Positions 1-8,532 of a stretch of DNA of 64,000 nucleotides are shown here, piece after piece. The stretch's first letter is position 1. Every line of letters begins with the position of its first letter. A program made the position numbers and the translations under genes. Source of the DNA: Alkalinema sp. CACIAM 70d (GTDB lineage Bacteria > Cyanobacteriota > Cyanobacteriia > Leptolyngbyales > Leptolyngbyaceae); assembly GCA_002148405.1 (NCBI GenBank), contig MUGG01000218.1, forward strand, positions 124,001-188,000, given 5' to 3'. Under the pieces are notes generated by a model. The model ran no database searches. It had not been told where the DNA came from and saw only the letters and a program-made list of their open reading frames with translations.

Positions 1-2
1 TA

Positions 3-131
3 CGGGCTAATCGAGAATTACTGGAATCGATCGCCCAGAAACTTTTGGAAACAGAAGTGATTGAAGGTGAAACATTGCACCAATTGTTGAATCAGGTAAA
101 TGCAAAACCTGCGTTGGCTGAAATGGCGTAA
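3..131 (+). CDS. ftsH: ATP-dependent zinc metalloprotease FtsH, C-terminal end (partial)
   Basis: An open frame enters from the left edge and stops with TAA. The 42 visible residues contain RELLESIAQKLLETEVIEGE followed by a short hydrophilic tail. This pattern (helical 'L..IA..LLE.E.I.GE.L..LL') matches the extreme C-terminus of FtsH peptidases, where it closes the M41 domain. FtsH is a membrane-anchored AAA+ protease that removes damaged or unassembled membrane proteins; in cyanobacteria several paralogues turn over photosystem II subunits. The catalytic parts lie outside the window, so the paralogue cannot be named. A Rho-independent terminator follows 85 nt downstream, so this gene is transcriptionally separate from the exoprotein array. 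Confidence 0.7.
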   Translation, partial: RANRELLESIAQKLLETEVIEGETLHQLLNQVNAKPALAEMA

Positions 132-215
132 TTACAAAGCTAGCTTGTTCCCACCCATCTGATAAAAGGTGTGATTTTGAAGAGGTCAACTTGACTAAAT
201 GACCTTCCAACACTG

Positions 216-243
216 ACTCTCCCAATATTGGGGGAGTTTTTTT
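216..243 (+). terminator. Rho-independent terminator after ftsH
   Basis: CTCTCCC (217-223), loop AATATT, GGGGGAG (230-236), then seven T residues (237-243). The stem has one T:G pair. It closes the ftsH-like transcription unit. Confidence 0.85.
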
Positions 244-483
244 ATGGGTCGCAATGTACGATTTTAGAAGTCACGATCGTAGCTTAGACAGGCTTTCCAT
301 CAATCATCTAATTCCATCGTTCGCTGGCTGCCTAACTGATTTCCTTGATATTGCATATTGCAAAGCTTTAAGACTTTTTGAAAGATCAGTGAAGCCGTTA
401 GAGGTAATTCCAGCAAGGGCACACTATGCCAATCAGGAATGAAATGTTCTTTCGCAAACAATCTTGAGTCCTAGAGAGCAATT
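244..483. other. Intergenic region upstream of the exoprotein array
   Basis: No convincing gene. A 62-codon open frame at 254-442 (+) has no clear ribosome binding site and no recognisable motif. The promoter of the first exoprotein gene should lie here, but no strong -35/-10 pair can be picked by eye. Confidence 0.4.
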
Positions 484-2970
484 ATGGGTAGAAGCGTTAT
501 CAAGATTTTAGGGTTAGCCTTCGGATTGTCTCTCTGCGGGGCAAGATTTACCCTGGCCCAAGTTGTGACTGATGGCACGCTGCCAACCACTGTGACAACG
601 CCTAATATGCTGGATTTCACGATCGATGGTGGCGCACGATCGGGCGGAAATTTATTTCACAGCTTCAGCCAATTTTCAGTGCCTACGGGTGGTTCTGCCT
701 TTTTCAACAATGCGTTAGATGTGCAGAATATTTTTGCACGGGTCACGGGTGGGACTGCATCGAACATTGATGGATTACTCAAAGCAAACGGGACAGCGAA
801 TTTATTTCTGCTCAATCCCAGTGGCATTTTGTTTGGCCCCAATGCGTCGCTAAATCTTGGCGGTTCTTTTATTGGAACGACGGCGAATAGTGTGAAATTT
901 GCGGATGGCACCAAATTTAGTGCCGTGAATTCTGGGCCACCTTTGTTAACCATGAGTGCCCCGATCGGGTTACAAATGGGCCAAAGCTCGGGGCCGATTA
1001 CGGTACAAAATACGGGCCATCAGGTGACTGTCGGCTTTTTTGCCCCTGCCGATCGCAGCCAAAATCCCCCTGGATTGCAAGTAGGAGCTGGACAGACCTT
1101 AACGTTAATTGGCAATGCGGTTAACTTTGACGGGGGACTAATAACTACAGCGGGGGGAGGGCATTTGGAAGTGGGTAGTGTTAGCGACGGTGCGGTCAAG
1201 CTGAATGCCAGCCCTCAGGGATTAGTGGGCGATTATTCAGCCGTTCAGCAATTCAATAATATTCTGTTCAATCACCAATCTCTGCTAGATGCCAGTGGCA
1301 GCGGGGGTTCCATTCAGGTGCAGGGTCAGAACATCAGTTTCGCAAATGGTTCGGGAGCCTTGCTACAGAACTTGGGATTCCAGCAACCGGCCCAAGGCAT
1401 GACCCTTCAGGCAACAGGCAATCTCAGTCTGGGAGGGACAACGGCCAATGGTTTATTAAATAGTTTCATTCAGATTGATAATCTAGGGTTAACGTCACCT
1501 GGAGATATGAATGTTTCGGCAGCCCAGTTATTGCTAAAAGATGGTGCCAATGTTCATAATTGGACGTTTACGCCTGCTACGGGAGGTAATATTAATGTCA
1601 ATGTGGCTGGCGCGATCGAGGTTGATGGCTTTGTTCCCTTTGTACCTTCTGCGGTGAGTTCAATTACTGCCATTACGTTGGGGGCAGGACAGGCTGGAAA
1701 TGTAACCGTCTCAACGAACAGTTTAAGGATTTTGAATAGTGGGAGCGTCAGTGTTTTAACTGCAGGATCGGGAGCAGGCGGAACCCTGAAGGTTAATGCT
1801 CAAGATTTAGTTGAAATTGCAGGCACGAATCCCTTAACGACTTTATCCAGTAATATTATTGGTTCTGCAAGCGGTACAGGCAATGCGGGGAATACCGTAA
1901 TTAGTACAACTCGGTTAGTGGTTCGTGATAGTGGTATTTTAGGCTCGAGTGCGGTTGCAAAAGGCGCAGCAGGTAATGTAACGGTGAATGCTTCAGAATC
2001 CGTTGAAGTGAGTGGTCAAGCAGCCAGATCAATTCTTCCAGCCCGCATTGCATCTACCGCTGAGATTCTTGATCCGATTACTCAAGCCGTTTTGCAGTTA
2101 CCAGCGATTCCGGATGCCAATGCAGGATCCTTAACGATTAATACGCCTAACTTGCGGATTACCAATGGTGGATTTGTGACGGTTAAAGCTGACGGCCCAG
2201 GTAGTGCCGGGAACGTTCGGATTAATGCGGGTTCCACGATTCTGAATCACCAAGGTCGCATTACTGCCGCTGCTGCTTCTGGGGAGGGCGGCAACATTTT
2301 TATCACAGGGGATACCTTGCTTCTGCGGCATGGAAGCGTGATTAGTGCAACAGCAGGGGGAACAGGGAATGGTGGCAATGTAACAATCAATGCTCCAATC
2401 ATCTTAGGTTTAGAAAATAGTGACATTATTGCCAATGCCACAAAAGGTCGCGGCGGAAATATTAGTATTACAACCCAAGGAATTCTAGGACTCAAGTTTC
2501 GCGATCGCTTAACGCCCGAGAATGACATCACAGCCAGTTCAGAATTTGGGGTGAGTGGCAATGTTCAAGTCAATACGATCGGGACTGATCCGAATGCCAG
2601 ATTAACGGAACTTCCCGTCAGTGTCACTGATCCGAGTCAAAAAATTGCAACCGGCTGCACTCCAAATCAAGGCAGTCAGTTTATAGCAACCGGGCGGGGC
2701 GGCATTCCCCAGAACCCTAATCAGCAAGTGGCGGGCGATCGGACTTGGAACGATTTGCGCGATCTGTCAGCCTACCGCAGCCATGCCAGCACGGTCGCTG
2801 CCAGTTCTGTACCTCAATCCCCCCTAATCCAAGCCTCTGGGTTTGAACGCAATGCCGATGGAACGATCTCTCTGATTGCCAGCTCTGTCCCCGTCAATCC
2901 AGCCACGATCGCAACCTGTAGCGGTCAGGCAACTCGAGCTAGCCAACCCAGCATATCCCTACATTCATAG
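484..2970 (+). CDS. TpsA-type two-partner-secretion exoprotein, copy 1 of 6
   Basis: An 828-aa large exoprotein. Residues 1-26 form a Sec signal peptide (basic start, hydrophobic core, cleavage after LAQ). The next ~230 residues are the filamentous-haemagglutinin N-terminal (haemagglutination activity/TPS) domain, with NLFHSF, FSVPTGGSAFFNN, a NPSG turn near residue 110 and FGPNASLNLGGSFIGTTA-like beta-helix start. This domain is the known address label for an outer-membrane TpsB/Omp85 pore. The rest is Gly/Asn-rich right-handed beta-helix repeats (GGN-V-I type) ending in a conserved block around TGRGGIPQNP and DRTWNDLRDLSAYR, with two single cysteines (ATGC and ATC contexts) that could pair. 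Inferred role: surface-exposed or released adhesin. No TpsB lies in the window, so the transporter must be elsewhere. The start codon is preceded only by a weak AGAGAG. The middle diverges from the paralogues while both ends are nearly shared. Confidence 0.9.
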   Translation: MGRSVIKILGLAFGLSLCGARFTLAQVVTDGTLPTTVTTPNMLDFTIDGGARSGGNLFHSFSQFSVPTGGSAFFNNALDVQNIFARVTGGTASNIDGLLKANGTANLFLLNPSGILFGPNASLNLGGSFIGTTANSVKFADGTKFSAVNSGPPLLTMSAPIGLQMGQSSGPITVQNTGHQVTVGFFAPADRSQNPPGLQVGAGQTLTLIGNAVNFDGGLITTAGGGHLEVGSVSDGAVKLNASPQGLVGDYSAVQQFNNILFNHQSLLDASGSGGSIQVQGQNISFANGSGALLQNLGFQQPAQGMTLQATGNLSLGGTTANGLLNSFIQIDNLGLTSPGDMNVSAAQLLLKDGANVHNWTFTPATGGNINVNVAGAIEVDGFVPFVPSAVSSITAITLGAGQAGNVTVSTNSLRILNSGSVSVLTAGSGAGGTLKVNAQDLVEIAGTNPLTTLSSNIIGSASGTGNAGNTVISTTRLVVRDSGILGSSAVAKGAAGNVTVNASESVEVSGQAARSILPARIASTAEILDPITQAVLQLPAIPDANAGSLTINTPNLRITNGGFVTVKADGPGSAGNVRINAGSTILNHQGRITAAAASGEGGNIFITGDTLLLRHGSVISATAGGTGNGGNVTINAPIILGLENSDIIANATKGRGGNISITTQGILGLKFRDRLTPENDITASSEFGVSGNVQVNTIGTDPNARLTELPVSVTDPSQKIATGCTPNQGSQFIATGRGGIPQNPNQQVAGDRTWNDLRDLSAYRSHASTVAASSVPQSPLIQASGFERNADGTISLIASSVPVNPATIATCSGQATRASQPSISLHS

Positions 2971-3111
2971 AGAAATCCTCTATGCGACCCATTAAATGAA
3001 TGCATAATCAACAATTCTTAAGCTTTTTCAAGGACAAATTCAGTAAGTTTACTGAAAGGGTGAAAATTGGCGAATGGGCAAGCTAAAGCAAGTATTTAGC
3101 AAAATTGTCCT
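2971..3111. other. Spacer between exoprotein copies 1 and 2
   Basis: A 141-nt AT-rich spacer, unlike the repeated spacers later in the array. It holds a small hairpin, TTCAGTA (3039-3045) / TACTGAA (3050-3056), not followed by a T run. Function unknown. Confidence 0.4.
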
Positions 3112-5835
3112 ATGCAAGGTCGATCGCTCATTCCAGTCATCGGTTTGGTTGCAAGTTTAGTTGTAGGAATGGAGAAATCTATTGCTCAAGTGAGTCCGGA
3201 TAGCAGCTTGTCCAGCACCGTGAGCAGTTCTAACAACTTGGACTTCACGATCGACGGCGGCGCGCGATCGGGCGGTAACTTATTTCATAGCTTCAGGCAA
3301 TTCTCAGTGCCGACCGGCGGTTCAGCGTTTTTTAATAATGCGTTGGATGTACAGAATATCTTTGCACGGGTAACGGGGGGAACTGCATCCAATATTGATG
3401 GACTGCTTAGAGCGAACGGTGCTGCCAGCTTATTTCTGCTGAATCCGAGTGGGATTTTGTTTGGGCCGAATGCTGCGCTGAATCTGGGGGGATCGTTTAT
3501 TGGTACAACAGCGAGCAGCGTTAAATTTGCGGATGGAACCGAATTTAGTGCAGTGAATTCTGGAACACCTTTGCTGACGATGAGTGCACCTGTAGGCTTG
3601 CAGATGGGTGCCAATGCAGGCCCCATTCAAGTGCAAGGGCCTGCAAGTGCCAATCCTTTGTTCCGGCCTCCTACCCTTGCGGTTGCTCCGATGCAGACCC
3701 TCGCACTGGTGGGGGGGCAGATCGATCTGAGTAGCGCAACGGTATCGGCTCCTGGGGGGCGAATTGAACTGTGGGCAGTGCAGAATGGGCAGATTGCAAC
3801 CAATACCCAGCCGTGGCAATTATCTAGCCCAACCACAGCAGCTAACTGGGGGACAATCATGCTGCAACAAGCATCCTTAGTTAATGCTAGTGGAATGACC
3901 GCTGGGGGCGGCATTAACGTACGGGGACGGGGCTTGACCTTAAAAGAGAGTTCCAATATTCAATCATTTACCTTCTCTGGAGAAGGACAGGATATTACAG
4001 TTAACACGACGGAGTTTGTTGATCTTTTAGGGGCAACTGAGTCTCAGCATCCCTTTGGATTCGATGGAATTTCCACTTCGGTTGGCAACTCGTTTGGGAT
4101 CGTTGCGCTTCCTGGACCACCTGCCACTGGACGAGCGGGCAATGTAACCGTTGAAACCGGGCGGTTACAAGTCGCTAATTCGGCTACCCTACGATCGGCC
4201 ACTGCTGGTGATAACTCGAGCTCAGGGAATGTGACAGTTCGGGCGACCGATGTGGAGATGCTGGGATTTGAAACCCTGCCAACTTATACACCAGCGACGA
4301 TTATGAGTGTGATTGCTGCGGGAAACAACAATCAGAGTGGACAGGTCACGGTTGAGGCCGATCGGATTCGTGTTTTGGGCGGTAGTCGTATCGCTGGTAG
4401 TGTGATCAGTGGCAATGGCCAAGCCGGAGATATTGTCGTTCGGGCTAAAGAGAGTTTGGAGATCCAGGGTGCGACCTCTATGGGTGGCATATCCAGTGCA
4501 GTGCTCACGACCTTGGAAGCGGGATCATCCGGACAAGGGGGACGCATTTCGATTGATACAGGACTTTTGACCTTATCTCAGGGTGGAGCCATTGCCAGTG
4601 AAGCGGCAGGCTTTCAAATCAGTCCTTTTTATGGTTTCTTGCCAGGTGCTCAAGGGACAGCTGGAAGCATTGATATTCGAGCTAGAGAGGTGCAAGTCAG
4701 CGATCCGATCGTGGATGGATACAGCCAAACACTCACAGGCATTACGACTTCCCTGGGCAATGGAGCAGTGGGAACAGGCGGTACGATTAACTTAACTGCT
4801 GACAGTCTGCACGTTTTTAATGGGGGGCAAATCACTGCATCTAGTCAAGGACAGGGATCTGCTGGTAATGTGAATTTGCATGTCAACTCGATCGAGGTTC
4901 AGGGTTTTTCACTAGTCAAAGGGCAATATCTACCCAATGCAATTACAGTACCCAGTGCAATTACAGCCTCATCCTCATCAACAGCAGCAGCAGGATCAGT
5001 TAACATTACAGCGGATTCTGTTTCAGTTCGCGATTCTGCGCAAGTTACCGTTAGCAATACAGGAACTGGCGACGCAGGAAACTTAAATGTCAATGCTATA
5101 AATATCTTTCTTGACAACGGTGCAAGCTTACGAGCAGAGGTCAATGGTGGCAGTCAAGGAAATATCAATCTAAACACAAAAGAGGTCTTATTACTTCGCC
5201 ACGGAAGTAACATCACAACAAATGCAAAAGGTGCATCCACTGGCGGAAACATTAACATCAAGGCATTAGCCATAGTAGGGCTGGAAAACGAAAATAGTGA
5301 CATTGTCGCCAATGCAGTTTTGGGCAGTGGCGGGAACATTAACATTACCACTCAAGCGCTGTTAGGATTGCAATTTCGAACGAATCTGACGCCTAAGAGT
5401 GATATCACTGCAAGTTCTGAATTTGGATTAAATGGTAATGTGCAGGTGAATACGATCGGCACTGATCCTAATGCCGGATTAACAGAACTTCCCGTCAACG
5501 TCACTGATCCGAGTCAAAAAATTGCAACTGGCTGTGCTGCCAATCAAGGTAGTCAATTTGTGGCCACGGGACGGGGTGGAATTCCACAAAATCCCAATCA
5601 GCAAGTAGCAGGCGATCGGACTTGGAATGATTTGCGCGATCTCTCCGCCTACCGCAGCCATTCCAGCGCCGTCGCTGCCAGTCCTGCACCTCAATCCACA
5701 CTAATCCAAGCCTCTGGGTTTGAACGGAATGCTGACGGAACGATCGTCCTCATTGCCAGCCCTGCATCGGTCGCAGCTTCTGAGATCGCCACCTGTAGTC
5801 ACGGATCTACAATAGCTACAACAGCCTATCCGTAA
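3112..5835 (+). CDS. TpsA-type two-partner-secretion exoprotein, copy 2 of 6
   Basis: At 907 aa this is the longest copy. The signal peptide ends in SIAQ, followed by the TPS domain (NLFHSFRQF, PTGGSAFFNN, LNPSGILFGPNAAL). The passenger is the most divergent of the six. After the first ~190 residues it has its own beta-helix repeats, including a segment near residues 300-360 with no clear counterpart in the other copies. It rejoins the shared C-terminal block (GNVQVNTIGTDPNAGL, IATGC, VATGRGGIPQNP, DRTWNDLRDLSAYR). There is no clear Shine-Dalgarno sequence before the ATG. The spacers on both sides do not match those downstream, so this copy predates the recent duplications. Confidence 0.9.
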   Translation: MQGRSLIPVIGLVASLVVGMEKSIAQVSPDSSLSSTVSSSNNLDFTIDGGARSGGNLFHSFRQFSVPTGGSAFFNNALDVQNIFARVTGGTASNIDGLLRANGAASLFLLNPSGILFGPNAALNLGGSFIGTTASSVKFADGTEFSAVNSGTPLLTMSAPVGLQMGANAGPIQVQGPASANPLFRPPTLAVAPMQTLALVGGQIDLSSATVSAPGGRIELWAVQNGQIATNTQPWQLSSPTTAANWGTIMLQQASLVNASGMTAGGGINVRGRGLTLKESSNIQSFTFSGEGQDITVNTTEFVDLLGATESQHPFGFDGISTSVGNSFGIVALPGPPATGRAGNVTVETGRLQVANSATLRSATAGDNSSSGNVTVRATDVEMLGFETLPTYTPATIMSVIAAGNNNQSGQVTVEADRIRVLGGSRIAGSVISGNGQAGDIVVRAKESLEIQGATSMGGISSAVLTTLEAGSSGQGGRISIDTGLLTLSQGGAIASEAAGFQISPFYGFLPGAQGTAGSIDIRAREVQVSDPIVDGYSQTLTGITTSLGNGAVGTGGTINLTADSLHVFNGGQITASSQGQGSAGNVNLHVNSIEVQGFSLVKGQYLPNAITVPSAITASSSSTAAAGSVNITADSVSVRDSAQVTVSNTGTGDAGNLNVNAINIFLDNGASLRAEVNGGSQGNINLNTKEVLLLRHGSNITTNAKGASTGGNINIKALAIVGLENENSDIVANAVLGSGGNINITTQALLGLQFRTNLTPKSDITASSEFGLNGNVQVNTIGTDPNAGLTELPVNVTDPSQKIATGCAANQGSQFVATGRGGIPQNPNQQVAGDRTWNDLRDLSAYRSHSSAVAASPAPQSTLIQASGFERNADGTIVLIASPASVAASEIATCSHGSTIATTAYP

Positions 5836-5989
5836 GACTACTATCAGCGAAATGGATCAGTTTAGAACTGTAATTTCCGCTAAATCTTGCAAAACTAGCT
5901 ACTTTAGTTCCCAAAAATGGTGATTGGGTCACATTAGTGTAAGTTTGTCAAAGTCTTCGTGCAATCACTTGGGAAAGGGGCTAGATTTT

Positions 5990-8446
5990 ATGCGTGAGAG
6001 AATGATCAATGCGTCGTTGTTCACGATCGGACTACTTGCGGCGAACACCATTCCTGCGCTAGCCCAAGTGCTGCCTGATGGGAGCTTATCAACAACAGTC
6101 ACTGCGACGGGCAAGAACTTTACAATTAACAACGGCAATTTAGTTGGTAATAATCTATTTCATAGTTTTAGCCAATTTTCGGTTCCCACCGGCGGTTCTG
6201 CCTTTTTTAACAACGCACTGACGGTTCAAAATATCTTTGCACGAGTCACAGGTGGAACAACCTCGAATATTGATGGACTCATTAAAGCCAACGGGACAGC
6301 AAATCTATTTCTGCTTAATCCCAGTGGTATTCTTTTTGGGCCCAATGCCTCACTGAATATTGGTGGCTCGTTTATAGGAACTACTGCCAGTAGTATTAAA
6401 TTTGCGAATGGAACTGAGTTTAGTGCCGCGACTGCTGGAACGCCCTTGTTAACCATGAGTGCACCGATCGGCCTGCAAATGGGAAGTAATCCAGGCTCAG
6501 TTACCGTCCAAGGATCGGGGCATAACGGCCAACTGAGCGAATCTCAACAAGTCTCTGGATTAACTTTAGGGACAAAAGGCTTGCAAGTTCAACCGGGTAA
6601 AACATTGGCCTTGGTCGGGGGAGATGTGCTCTTAAATGGTGGCTTGCTTTCAGCGCCGCGTGGTCGGATTGAATTAGGCAGTGTAGTACAGGGAACGATT
6701 ACGCTGACGGGGAATCCCCAAGGATTTGCCTTGAGTTATCCACAAGCAACCACTTTTGGCAATGTGCAAATGAATCAACGGGCGTTGGCTTCGACGCGCG
6801 ATACGACGGGTGGCCAAGGTGGCCCCATTCAAATTCACGGGAAACAAGTCAGTCTGCGTGATGGGTCTTTAGTATTAGTCCAGAATCGTGCGAAACAAGC
6901 AGGAGGAGATATTACAGTCAATGCCACAGAATCTTTGCAAATTGTTGGTAAGTCTCCAGATTTTAGAAGTTCAAGTAGTTTAGTCAATGAAACTATAGCA
7001 GCAGGGGCAGCAGGTCATATTTACATTAACACGCCTAATTTTTCGGTTGATAAGGGCGGATTTGTCCTCGATCGAACCTTCAGTTCCGCACCCAGTGGCA
7101 ATATTATTATTAATGCAAAAAATATGCAGGTCAGTGGGTTTGCAGCAGGAGATCCCAATGCATTTCGATCGGTCAGCCAAATCCTATCGTCTAGCTATTC
7201 TTCTGGACAAGGTGGCAGCATTACCATTACGACTCAGAATTTATCGGTTTTGGCCGGAGCCAATGTGGCAGCAAGACCCTATGGTACGGGCAATGGTGGT
7301 GATTTAACGGTTAAGGCCGACACCATTCAAGTTTCTACGGAAGGGGCTCCGCAAGGGAATTACTTTAGCTTACTGTCTGCTGCAACCTTTGGCAGTGGAA
7401 ATGCCGGAAATTTAACGATCGATACACGAACGCTATCAGTAGCAGGGGGAGGACGAGTTTCTGCATCGAGTATTATTTTAGGCAATGCAGGGAATCTCAC
7501 AATCAATGCTTCGGAATCTATAGATGTTACCGGGGTGAGGGACTCAGCTAATCCTAGTTACATTGGCACTGCTGTCCGACCTGTTAGTAACCCAAACTCT
7601 AAAGCGATTTCAGGCGATACGACGATTAATACTTCACTCTTAAGAATCAGCGACGGTGCCACTGTTTTTGTGCAGAATCTGGGAGTAGGACGGGCAGGAA
7701 ATTTGACGATCAATGCCAATACGGTTCAGCTCGAAAATCAAGCGAGTATTTCAGCCTCTACAAGAGTGAGCGGAGGAGGGAATATTAATTTACAAGTCCG
7801 TGATCTACTTTTGATGCGTTATGGCAGTTTTATCAATGCAACGGCGGGGGGTCAAGGGAATGGCGGAAATATTACGCTCAATGCTCCCATTATTGTTGGA
7901 TTAGAAAATAGTGACATTATCGCGAATGCCTTTAAAGGTCGTGGGGGTAACATTAATATTACAACCCAGGGAATTCTAGGATTAAAATATCGCGATCGGT
8001 TAACACCCAACAATGATATTACTGCCAGTTCAGAATTTGGTGTGAGTGGCAATGTGCAAGTCAATACGATCGGCACTGATCCCAATTCAGGGTTAACAGA
8101 ACTACCCGTGAATGTAGCCGATGCTAGCCAAAAAATCGCAACAGGCTGCACTTCGAATCAAGGTAGTCAATTTGTGGCCACAGGTCGAGGGGGCTTGCCT
8201 CAGAACCCGAATCAGGAAGTAGCAGGCGATCGTACTTGGAATGATTTGCGCGATCTGTCCGACTATCGTAGACACTCCAGCACCGTTGTGGCCAGTCCTG
8301 CACCTCAATCCACACTAATCCAAGCCTCTGGGTTTGAACAGAATGCGGATGGAACGATCGCGCTGATTGCCAGTCCTGCATCTGTTCCCGCAGCATCGAT
8401 CGCCACCTGTAGTGGTTCCAGCCTCAAAACAGCCCATGCTCTCTAA
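5990..8446 (+). CDS. TpsA-type two-partner-secretion exoprotein, copy 3 of 6
   Basis: An 818-aa exoprotein. I chose ATG 5990 because GGGAAAGGGG lies 9 nt upstream and translation then begins MRERMINASL with a normal signal peptide ending ALAQ. An in-frame ATG at 5924 would add 22 non-signal residues. The TPS domain has NLFHSFSQF, PTGGSAFFNN and LNPSGILFGPNASLNIGG, but the segment before it reads FTINNGNLVGNN instead of the FTIDGGARSGGN of the other copies. The middle carries Gly/Asn-rich beta-helix repeats. The C-terminus has the shared TGRGGLPQNPNQ and TWNDLRDLSDYR motifs and ends SLKTAHAL, the same tail as copy 5. The first of the conserved spacers follows directly. Confidence 0.9.
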   Translation: MRERMINASLFTIGLLAANTIPALAQVLPDGSLSTTVTATGKNFTINNGNLVGNNLFHSFSQFSVPTGGSAFFNNALTVQNIFARVTGGTTSNIDGLIKANGTANLFLLNPSGILFGPNASLNIGGSFIGTTASSIKFANGTEFSAATAGTPLLTMSAPIGLQMGSNPGSVTVQGSGHNGQLSESQQVSGLTLGTKGLQVQPGKTLALVGGDVLLNGGLLSAPRGRIELGSVVQGTITLTGNPQGFALSYPQATTFGNVQMNQRALASTRDTTGGQGGPIQIHGKQVSLRDGSLVLVQNRAKQAGGDITVNATESLQIVGKSPDFRSSSSLVNETIAAGAAGHIYINTPNFSVDKGGFVLDRTFSSAPSGNIIINAKNMQVSGFAAGDPNAFRSVSQILSSSYSSGQGGSITITTQNLSVLAGANVAARPYGTGNGGDLTVKADTIQVSTEGAPQGNYFSLLSAATFGSGNAGNLTIDTRTLSVAGGGRVSASSIILGNAGNLTINASESIDVTGVRDSANPSYIGTAVRPVSNPNSKAISGDTTINTSLLRISDGATVFVQNLGVGRAGNLTINANTVQLENQASISASTRVSGGGNINLQVRDLLLMRYGSFINATAGGQGNGGNITLNAPIIVGLENSDIIANAFKGRGGNINITTQGILGLKYRDRLTPNNDITASSEFGVSGNVQVNTIGTDPNSGLTELPVNVADASQKIATGCTSNQGSQFVATGRGGLPQNPNQEVAGDRTWNDLRDLSDYRRHSSTVVASPAPQSTLIQASGFEQNADGTIALIASPASVPAASIATCSGSSLKTAHAL

Positions 8447-8532
8447 AGATGCGAAACTGAATTACGTTAGTTCACTGAGCTAGATGCAACAATATCCGGG
8501 CACCCTAGGGCAGAAGTTTCTGGAGTGCTCTG
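8447..8532 (+). repeat. Conserved exoprotein spacer repeat, copy A
   Basis: An 86-nt spacer closely matching 11023-11112 and 13588-13677. Shared landmarks are AGTTCACTGAGCTA, TCCGGGCACCCTAGGGCAGA (with CCCTAGGG palindrome) and CTGGAGTG as the ribosome binding site of the next gene. The repeat marks the duplication unit (spacer plus exoprotein gene). Confidence 0.85.

Noticed and set aside
254..442. 62-codon + strand frame upstream of exoprotein copy 1
   Set aside because: Weak start context and no recognisable motif; probably promoter region.
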